The position numbers and the translations under genes are program-made. Shown here piece by piece: positions 1-3,826 of a DNA stretch of 5,836 bases. Under the pieces are notes generated by a model. That model worked only from the letters and a program-made list of their open reading frames with translations, was not told where the DNA came from and ran no database searches. Position 1 is the stretch's first letter. The number at the start of each line of letters is the position of its first letter. The stretch is from CAZWFW01 sp964633445 (lineage in GTDB: Archaea; Undinarchaeota; CAZWFW01), in contig CAZWFW010000058.1 of NCBI GenBank assembly GCA_964633445.1, forward strand, positions 1 through 5,836. Direction: 5' to 3'.

Positions 1-82
1 GAGCGTGAAGCTCTGGGTGAACGCCCAACCTCGCAAGCTTCCACGTTGGAAGCCCCTTGCGTAAGCAAGGGGAGGAGGTCAC
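1..82 (+). ncRNA. 3' part of TnpB omega RNA (reRNA) scaffold
   Basis: A perfect 8-bp hairpin CCCCTTGC-GTAA-GCAAGGGG occupies 53-72. Its loop is a GNRA tetraloop, and it is followed by GGAGGAGGTCAC. This GAAGCCCC-hairpin-GGGGAGGAxGTCAC pattern is the familiar right end of TnpB elements, which is transcribed as the guide-RNA scaffold. Upstream, GAAGCT (7-12) can pair with AGCTTC (36-41) around a smaller TGGGT/GCCCA hairpin (14-27). Alternatively CTTCCA (38-43) pairs with TGGAAG (47-52), so two folds compete. The guide segment would begin at about 82 and read into flanking DNA. The 5' part of the RNA is outside the window. Confidence 0.6.
1..82 (+). mobile_element. Right end of an IS200/IS605-type (TnpB-bearing) element
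   Basis: The element's right boundary is placed at about 80-82, just after GGAGGAGGTCAC, by similarity to remembered right ends of TnpB-carrying insertion sequences. Such elements do not create target duplications or terminal inverted repeats; they end in subterminal hairpins like the one at 53-72. The left end, any tnpA gene and the target-adjacent motif are not in the window, so the family cannot be fixed and activity cannot be judged. The exact last base is uncertain by a few nucleotides. Confidence 0.55.
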
Positions 83-90
83 CACCATAA
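1..90 (+). CDS. tnpB: TnpB C-terminal end (partial, 5' end outside window)
   Basis: Frame 1 is open from the first base to a TAA at 88-90, giving a 29-residue tail rich in R, S and P (ending KGRRSPP). TnpB is the RNA-guided nuclease of IS200/IS605 and IS607 elements, and its reading frame typically runs into the structured right end of the element, as here. The zinc-finger and RuvC parts lie outside the window, so the protein cannot be recognised by its catalytic motifs. The assignment rests on the adjoining right-end/omega RNA signature and on the frame staying open through it. Whether the full gene is intact is unknown. It could equally be a decayed copy or a non-autonomous element that keeps only this end. 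Confidence 0.45.
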   Translation, partial: EREALGERPTSQASTLEAPCVSKGRRSPP

Positions 91-108
91 TTTCCCTTGC
101 TATAGGAA

Positions 109-132
109 TTCCCTTGTTAGGGGATGTTTTTT
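109..132 (+). terminator. Hairpin plus T6, probable terminator after the TnpB/omega RNA unit
   Basis: TTCCCT (109-114) pairs with AGGGGA (119-124) around a TGTT loop, with one T-G wobble, and is followed by TG and six Ts (127-132). The octamer TTCCCTTG also occurs at 92-99, so the stem's left arm has a near copy just upstream. Archaeal termination relies mainly on the T-run. The position 27 nt after the presumed element end fits a stop for the tnpB/omega RNA transcript, or for readthrough from it. Confidence 0.4.
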
Positions 133-152
133 ACTTGTTTTGACTTGTTTTT
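133..152 (+). repeat. ACTTGTTTTGA-type tandem motif, shared with the por/DPCK spacer
   Basis: ACTTGTTTTGACTTGTTTTT is a near-tandem duplication of CTTGTTTT with a 10-nt period, about one DNA helix turn. The same 11-mer ACTTGTTTTGA, again followed by TTGTTTT, occurs at 3749-3766 directly before the second copy of the 16-bp palindrome. It may be part of a regulatory site, but low-complexity T-rich sequence makes chance similarity easier. Confidence 0.3.
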
Positions 153-235
153 GAGTAAATTCTCCACCGATTATCCATAAAAGAAAAAAATCAGGCTTGC
201 AACCCTCCTAGTCCATTATATTTAATGAACAATAT

Positions 236-251
236 TTTTCCATATGGAAAA
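236..251. promoter_or_regulatory. Perfect 16-bp palindrome, putative operator (copy 1)
   Basis: TTTTCCATATGGAAAA is a perfect inverted repeat with no spacer, and the flanking bases do not extend the symmetry. The identical 16-mer occurs at 3763-3778. Its right half abuts and partly supplies the purine-rich stretch upstream of the TATA box at 252-260, where TFB would contact the BRE. A protein bound here would therefore be placed to block, or in some cases help, initiation of the CPBP gene pair. The regulator is not identifiable from this window. Confidence 0.6.
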
Positions 252-284
252 TTTTTAAAAGAAAATTTTAAAAATTATCACCTT
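252..284 (+). promoter_or_regulatory. Promoter of the CPBP gene pair
   Basis: A TATA-like TTTTTAAAA (252-260) is preceded by GGAAAA as a possible BRE. Fifteen nucleotides later comes TATCACCTT (276-284), 11 nt before the ATG at 296. The same arrangement is seen before the gene at 3827, which supports this reading and puts the transcription start at about 280 with a leader of roughly 12-16 nt. A second AT-rich run, TTTTAAAAA at 266-274, could instead direct leaderless transcription. No Shine-Dalgarno sequence is seen. Confidence 0.5.
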
Positions 285-295
285 AAAGTAGTAAG

Positions 296-697
296 ATGCT
301 TCCGATAATCGAGCCAATAAAGGTTGGTATACTGATAGGTATGGTGAGCTACGCAGTTACAGTCCCTTTAGTCATCGTACAAGTGAGATTTGCTGGTCAT
401 TACAGCCTTTTTACATCCAGAGCGAAGCAGTTTTTACTTGAAGTTGTAGTTGGTCCTACTATTGAGGAGCTTATCTTCAGGTATGCGCTGATAACGTTTT
501 TTGTAGCACATCTAGGGCTAAGTTCGATAATTTCAATCCTGCTGTCAGCAGTACTCTTTGGCCTAGCCCATAGGTGGTATATGATGATACCTGCAACAAT
601 TACTGGAGCCCTCTATGGTTATTGTTTTATCTACTACGGTATAATTGCGGCAGTAATTGCGCATATGACACATAACTTCTTTGCAAGCGTATGGTAA
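296..697 (+). CDS. Short CPBP (CAAX protease/Abi) family intramembrane protein, copy A
   Basis: This 133-aa, strongly hydrophobic protein carries all three signature motifs of the CPBP intramembrane metalloprotease family (the Rce1/Abi fold). They are EELIFR at 57-62 (EExxxR), FGLAH at 88-92 (FxxxH) and HMTHN at 123-127 (HxxxN). The glutamates and histidines are the expected catalytic residues. The family includes CAAX prenyl endopeptidases and bacteriocin-processing or immunity proteins; the substrate here is unknown. Most family members are about 200-300 aa, and this one has only the catalytic helices plus one N-terminal membrane segment (about 10-30). The length is real at the 5' end, because an in-frame TAA at 284-286 excludes an upstream start. 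Its last codons overlap the paralogous next gene by 7 nt, so the two are co-transcribed. Confidence 0.85.
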   Translation: MLPIIEPIKVGILIGMVSYAVTVPLVIVQVRFAGHYSLFTSRAKQFLLEVVVGPTIEELIFRYALITFFVAHLGLSSIISILLSAVLFGLAHRWYMMIPATITGALYGYCFIYYGIIAAVIAHMTHNFFASVW

Positions 698-1107
698 GCA
701 CAATACTTGCTGGCATAGCAACTGGAGCCAGTGTATTTGCTTTATCTATTGCGATCACTAATATCATGAGATATAAACCGGTACCTCCAGAAATAAAGGT
801 TTTCAAAATTTATAGACCAATAGGCTGGATTGTTGAGGAAGTAATTTATAGATGGGCATTGCTAGGATTTCTTTTAAGAGGTTTTCCTACGTGGCTTTCA
901 CTAATAATTTCCAGTGCGATTTTCGCTTTAGCACATCCTCTAGAAAAATCAAGATTAATAATATCCTTTGTGGCTGGAATGCTTTATGGGATATGCTTTC
1001 TGGAGTATGGGATTCTAGCAGCGATAATAGCTCATCTAACAACCAATTTTTTAGTCTTCTTCCTTTTGGGATGGATATACAAGAAGGAGATTACGGTAAC
1101 AGTTTAG
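691..1107 (+). CDS. Short CPBP (CAAX protease/Abi) family intramembrane protein, copy B
   Basis: A 138-aa membrane protein paralogous to the preceding gene. It again has the full motif set: EEVIYR at 49-54, FALAH at 78-82 and HLTTN at 115-119, with a first membrane segment at about 5-25. The two proteins align through the whole catalytic core, including a shared LYG.CF..YGI.AA.IAH stretch before and into motif 3, so they arose by tandem duplication. The ATG at 691 lies inside the end of the upstream frame (7-nt overlap) with no visible Shine-Dalgarno site, suggesting translational coupling. The tail IYKKEITVTV is charged and probably cytoplasmic. With both copies catalytically complete, they may form a heterodimer or act on different substrates; this is inference. 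Confidence 0.85.
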   Translation: MVSTILAGIATGASVFALSIAITNIMRYKPVPPEIKVFKIYRPIGWIVEEVIYRWALLGFLLRGFPTWLSLIISSAIFALAHPLEKSRLIISFVAGMLYGICFLEYGILAAIIAHLTTNFLVFFLLGWIYKKEITVTV

Positions 1108-1182
1108 TGTCATGCTGATTAGTATTATGCTGACTATGGTACTGGCAGAATTCATTACTTCTCTAGGGGTTAATTTTTGCGT

Positions 1183-1192
1183 AATTTTATAA
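1183..1192 (+). promoter_or_regulatory. TATA box for the KaiC-like gene
   Basis: ATTTTATAAT is centred about 31 nt before the ATG at 1219, which predicts a transcription start within a few bases of the start codon, so a leaderless or nearly leaderless mRNA. No Shine-Dalgarno sequence precedes the ATG. The 111-nt spacer from the CPBP pair otherwise holds only a loose tandem ATGCTGAYTA (1112-1121 and 1127-1136) and AT-rich sequence. Confidence 0.45.
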
Positions 1193-1218
1193 TTCTAATA
1201 CAAAAATATTAAAATATT

Positions 1219-1764
1219 ATGATTGAGCAAATTGATAGGTTTGTAGAGGCTCCCGGCAATTATCTGATACTTTTCTACAGCTTTGAACAATATGTTTCGG
1301 ATTTAAAAGAATTTTTAAGAAGAATAGAGATAAACGCTCAGAAAAAAGTTATATATATTTCGCCAAACAAACCAGCTAAAGACTTTGAGACGTTTTCAAA
1401 TTTCGTTGTGATAGACTGCATTTCTAAACTTCTTGGAGGGGATATCTCTGAGCAAAATAACTGCGTATATTCCTCACCTTATCTACCAGAGTTGAGTTTG
1501 GTTTTAGACAAGACTATTGAGGAAGTTGAGAATGCTATGATTTTGTTTGATTCCCCGTCAACCTTCTTAATTTATAATCCATCAAACAACGTTTTGAAGT
1601 TTATTAATACTCTCACAACCAAGGTAAAATATCTGGATATTCACCTTTTCATTCTGGAAATACGAAAGGAAATTGACGAAAGATTTCTTGCAAAGGTTGC
1701 ACAGTTTTGTGACAGAATTGTCAAATTGTATGAGACCATTGACAAGGTAAAATCCAGAATATAG
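1219..1764 (+). CDS. Degenerate KaiC/RecA-like protein lacking Walker A
   Basis: This 181-aa protein follows the order of secondary structure expected for a KaiC/RecA-type domain. There is a first strand YLILFYS (15-21), KKVIYISPN (42-50), FVVIDCISKLL (62-72), a Walker-B-like MILFDSPSTFLIYN (107-120) ending in D111, and a final CDRIVKL (164-170) like the 'aDgvi.l' strand of KaiC proteins. At the place of the P-loop it has FYSFEQYVSDLKEF, with no GxxxxGK[TS], so ATP binding is unlikely. It resembles archaeal KaiC-like regulators with an FDSxSTxLIYN motif; that resemblance is from memory. No signal peptide or membrane segment is visible. Its stop is 8 nt from the stop of the convergent CheC gene, which may point to a signalling role, but function is unknown. 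Confidence 0.6.
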   Translation: MIEQIDRFVEAPGNYLILFYSFEQYVSDLKEFLRRIEINAQKKVIYISPNKPAKDFETFSNFVVIDCISKLLGGDISEQNNCVYSSPYLPELSLVLDKTIEEVENAMILFDSPSTFLIYNPSNNVLKFINTLTTKVKYLDIHLFILEIRKEIDERFLAKVAQFCDRIVKLYETIDKVKSRI

Positions 1765-1772
1765 CTACCTTT

Positions 1773-2333
1773 CTAATAAAACTCTTCAGCCATCTTCACC
1801 ACCTTTTTTGCTTTACTTAGCCCTATCACTATGTAGAAATCTCCATTTATGTTAGTGCCTTCAATTTTGAAATGATTTTTAACAAATACGCACATCTTTT
1901 CTTCCATCAAATCCGATAACAGTTTTGCAAGTAAATCTCCAGAAGTTGCTATAATTTTGGGGTCCTCAACAAGTATTGTTAGCTTCAAAAACTTTCTCAG
2001 TGCCTCAACATAACTGTTTATGAGTATTTCAGCAACATCGTTTAATGTTTTCCCCTTTTTCTCGAGTAATTCCGTAAGTAGCAAAGCGCAACGTTTTGAA
2101 AATCCGACAAGCACTACGCCGCTTATATCACCCTTCAACCCAGCATATAACTTAACTACCAACTTGTTTTCCAATTCAAATTTTTCCAGAATATTCAGCA
2201 CGTTTTCCATGTCAACAACGTCCACGCGAGGAGTGGTAATATTAACTATCTTGCCCAATAATTGATAAAGAGCCGTTGAAGCGTAACCAGTACCTATGTT
2301 TCCGATTTCCTTTAGCAAGTCTCTATCAATCAT
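1773..2333 (-). CDS. cheC: CheC-family phosphatase (CheC/CheX/FliY)
   Basis: A 186-aa protein whose N-terminus EIGNIGTGYASTAL (9-22) is the CheC signature. The active-site pattern [DS]xxxExxN(22)P is met exactly by D5, E9, N12 and P35. CheC proteins dephosphorylate phospho-CheY and can bind the deamidase CheD; neither partner is in the window. The family has two pseudo-symmetric sites. Here the second keeps the spacing and proline (P125) but has K95, D99 and E102 where S/D, E and N are expected, so it is probably inactive or altered. Length is normal for the family (about 190-205 aa). The ATG lies 2 nt after the porA stop, so it is the third gene of the porD-porA-cheC unit, an unusual place for a chemotaxis-type gene. 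Confidence 0.85.
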   Translation of the reverse strand: MIDRDLLKEIGNIGTGYASTALYQLLGKIVNITTPRVDVVDMENVLNILEKFELENKLVVKLYAGLKGDISGVVLVGFSKRCALLLTELLEKKGKTLNDVAEILINSYVEALRKFLKLTILVEDPKIIATSGDLLAKLLSDLMEEKMCVFVKNHFKIEGTNINGDFYIVIGLSKAKKVVKMAEEFY

Positions 2334-2335
2334 GC

Positions 2336-3469
2336 TTATATCCAGAAAATTCCCCTATCCTTTTCGTCGATCTTCTTAATGACATCGAGGATGTTCCGCT
2401 CGTTGACATCTCTGCCCCCCAATCCCCCTATAAATTCCAGAATTTTTGGTTTAGCTTCTAGCTCATAAAGAACAGATCTTAATTCCGCATAAATAGCGCC
2501 GGTAGATCCTAAGGAAACCATTTTTTCAAATACGCCTATTTTTTCATAGTTTGCGCAGATGTTGATCAAATCCTCCTCTGGAAACGGTCTAAATGTCTTA
2601 ATCCTAATCAAAGCAAAGTTAAGGTTATGCTTCTCAATCACATATTCGAAACTCTCAGCAACGGAGCCTATGGTAATTATAGCATTTTTTGCATCCTCAT
2701 TCAGAACTTCGATTCTACCATTTCCATATTTTCTGCCAAATATCTTGCCAAATTCATCATTAGCCTTTACGATAACATCTCTTGCCTTCTCCATAGCTTC
2801 CTGCTGAGCTTTTTTAAAATCTTGATAGTACGCTGGAGATGCCCAAGTACCCATGCTTACAGGATTTTCAGGATCTAGCTTATAAGGGGGGTTATAGGGT
2901 GGTAAGTATGAGTCGACAAGTTCTTCTTCGGCAATATCAACGGGCTCATAAGTATGGGTGAGTATAAAGCCGTCCAAGCAAACCATTGCAGGTAGCATAA
3001 CATCTTTATTTTCAGCTACCTTATACGCCATAATGATGGTATCAAAGGCCTCCTGAGCGTTTTTAGCGTAAAATTGGATGAATCCTGAGTCTCTTTCAGC
3101 AAAGGAATCGCTATGATCGCACCATATATTTATGGGTGCTGAGAGGCTTCTATTACCTACTGCAATGACAAAGGGGAGGCACATTCCAGCTGCATTAAAT
3201 AAAACCTCACTCATTAACTTTAACCCCTGAGATGCCGTAGCAGTGAATGCCCTTACCCCTGCAGCTACAGCACCTAAGCATGCTGAACAAGCAGAATGCT
3301 CAGACTCTACAGGGATAAATTCGGCATCCAACTCGCCATTAGCAACAAACTCGGAAATCTTTTCTACAATAATTGTTGAAGGTGTTATAGGGTAAGCCGC
3401 AACAACCTTAGGCTTACATAGCCTTACCGCATGCGCAACAGCAACGGAACCTGAGATTACCTTCCTCAT
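2336..3469 (-). CDS. porA: 2-oxoacid (pyruvate):ferredoxin oxidoreductase, alpha subunit
   Basis: A 377-aa protein close to the usual 380-400 aa of archaeal PorA. POR catalyses oxidative decarboxylation of pyruvate with CoA to acetyl-CoA, passing electrons to ferredoxin; the alpha subunit helps form the substrate and TPP site together with beta. Diagnostic stretches are AAYPITPST (24-32), PVESEHSAC (53-61), FTATASQGL (75-83), GNRSLSAP (105-112, with the substrate-site arginine R107), RDSGFIQFY (126-134) and LPAMVCLDGF (159-168). Later come IGSVAES (267-273) of the second domain and a C-terminal EFIGGLGGRDV (345-355). Related 2-oxoisovalerate enzymes share this plan, so the substrate is not certain. 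Its ATG overlaps the porD stop (ATGA, 3466-3469) and GGAAAA just upstream is a weak ribosome site. No beta or gamma gene is adjacent. Confidence 0.9.
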   Translation of the reverse strand: MRKVISGSVAVAHAVRLCKPKVVAAYPITPSTIIVEKISEFVANGELDAEFIPVESEHSACSACLGAVAAGVRAFTATASQGLKLMSEVLFNAAGMCLPFVIAVGNRSLSAPINIWCDHSDSFAERDSGFIQFYAKNAQEAFDTIIMAYKVAENKDVMLPAMVCLDGFILTHTYEPVDIAEEELVDSYLPPYNPPYKLDPENPVSMGTWASPAYYQDFKKAQQEAMEKARDVIVKANDEFGKIFGRKYGNGRIEVLNEDAKNAIITIGSVAESFEYVIEKHNLNFALIRIKTFRPFPEEDLINICANYEKIGVFEKMVSLGSTGAIYAELRSVLYELEAKPKILEFIGGLGGRDVNERNILDVIKKIDEKDRGIFWI

Positions 3470-3714
3470 TTTTCCATTACACTTTCTATAGCATTAAACG
3501 GACAAACCTCCTTACAAATTAAGCATCCCTTGCAATAATCATAATCAATCCTTGCTTTACCTTCCTCAACTTTAATAACTCCCTCAGGACAATACTGCAT
3601 ACAAAATCCGCAACCCCTACATTTATCGGTTACGACGGGTTTCTCAACTCGCCAACTACCAGTTTTCTTCTCTATAGCAGTACCAGCAGAAACAACAACG
3701 GAAACCTTGCTCAT
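3466..3714 (-). CDS. porD: 2-oxoacid (pyruvate):ferredoxin oxidoreductase, delta subunit (2x[4Fe-4S])
   Basis: This 82-aa protein has two complete CxxCxxCxxxCP motifs, C32/C35/C38/C42 and C61/C64/C67/C71, each binding one [4Fe-4S] cluster. The sequence SWRVEKPVV (20-28) just before the first motif is typical of PorD/VorD, the subunit that carries electrons from the TPP site to external ferredoxin. It is slightly shorter than the usual 90-105 aa because of a short N-terminus. It is the first gene of the minus-strand operon and overlaps porA by 4 nt. The ATG at 3714 lies 26 nt from the centre of a good TATA box, so the message is probably leaderless, supporting this start. The gamma subunit gene often found upstream is absent; a divergent gene is there instead. 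Confidence 0.9.
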   Translation of the reverse strand: MSKVSVVVSAGTAIEKKTGSWRVEKPVVTDKCRGCGFCMQYCPEGVIKVEEGKARIDYDYCKGCLICKEVCPFNAIESVMEK

Positions 3715-3735
3715 AGTTTATTACTATATGCAATT

Positions 3736-3745
3736 AAATATAAAA
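3736..3745 (-). promoter_or_regulatory. TATA box of the porD-porA-cheC operon
   Basis: Read on the minus strand this is TTTTATATTT, centred about 26 nt before the porD ATG, so transcription should start at or within a few bases of the start codon. The stretch upstream overlaps the AAAACAA-AC-TTGTTTT inverted repeat, and the 16-bp palindrome sits about 18 nt further upstream, at roughly -49 to -64 from the expected start. Confidence 0.55.
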
Positions 3746-3757
3746 CAAACTTGTTTT
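3742..3757. promoter_or_regulatory. Inverted repeat AAAACAA-AC-TTGTTTT over the por promoter
   Basis: Two 7-nt arms are perfectly complementary with a 2-nt spacer, 16 bp in all. The site overlaps the upstream edge and BRE region of the por TATA box, a position suited to a repressor. Its right arm belongs to the ACTTGTTTTGA motif that recurs at 133-143, where the left arm is missing. A binding protein cannot be named. Confidence 0.35.
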
Positions 3758-3762
3758 GATTG

Positions 3763-3778
3763 TTTTCCATATGGAAAA
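3763..3778. promoter_or_regulatory. Perfect 16-bp palindrome, putative operator (copy 2)
   Basis: TTTTCCATATGGAAAA is identical to the palindrome at 236-251. It lies in the 112-bp spacer between the divergent porD and DPCK-DHH genes. On the plus strand its edge is 4 nt from the TATA-like run at 3783-3793. On the minus strand it is well upstream of the por TATA box. One bound protein could therefore act differently on the two divergent promoters, for example repressing one and activating the other; that is inference. Confidence 0.6.
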
Positions 3779-3782
3779 TAAA

Positions 3783-3814
3783 TTTTTAAAAAATGCGAAT
3801 CTGAGTATAACCTT
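3783..3814 (+). promoter_or_regulatory. Promoter of the DPCK-DHH fusion gene
   Basis: TTTTTAAAAAA (3783-3793) is followed 14 nt after its TTTTTAAAA core by TATAACCTT (3806-3814), which lies 12 nt before the ATG at 3827. This copies the arrangement before the CPBP pair (15 nt and 11 nt). The transcription start is expected near 3810, giving a leader of about 12-17 nt without a Shine-Dalgarno sequence. Confidence 0.5.
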
Positions 3815-3826
3815 TACTTAAGAATA

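Noticed and set aside
1..132. CRISPR array
   Set aside because: The repeats TTCCCTTG at 92-99 and 109-116 are only 8 nt and 17 nt apart, with no repeat-spacer pattern; the hairpin is explained by the TnpB right end.
214..227. CATTATATTTAATG as the main promoter of the CPBP pair
   Set aside because: It has a TATA-like core and a 5-bp inverted repeat, but it lies about 75 nt before the ATG; the box at 252-260 fits better because its layout recurs before the gene at 3827.
852..1118. Open frame of 88 codons on the plus strand overlapping the second CPBP gene
   Set aside because: It overlaps a gene with three family motifs in another frame, and its product is serine/asparagine-rich with no recognisable motif.
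1112..1136. Direct repeat ATGCTGATTA / ATGCTGACTA after the CPBP pair
   Set aside because: Only two 10-mers with one mismatch; no link to a promoter, terminator or repeat family could be made.
2020..2878. Plus-strand open frames opposite cheC and porA
   Set aside because: The minus-strand products match CheC and PorA across their length, so these are shadows of real genes.
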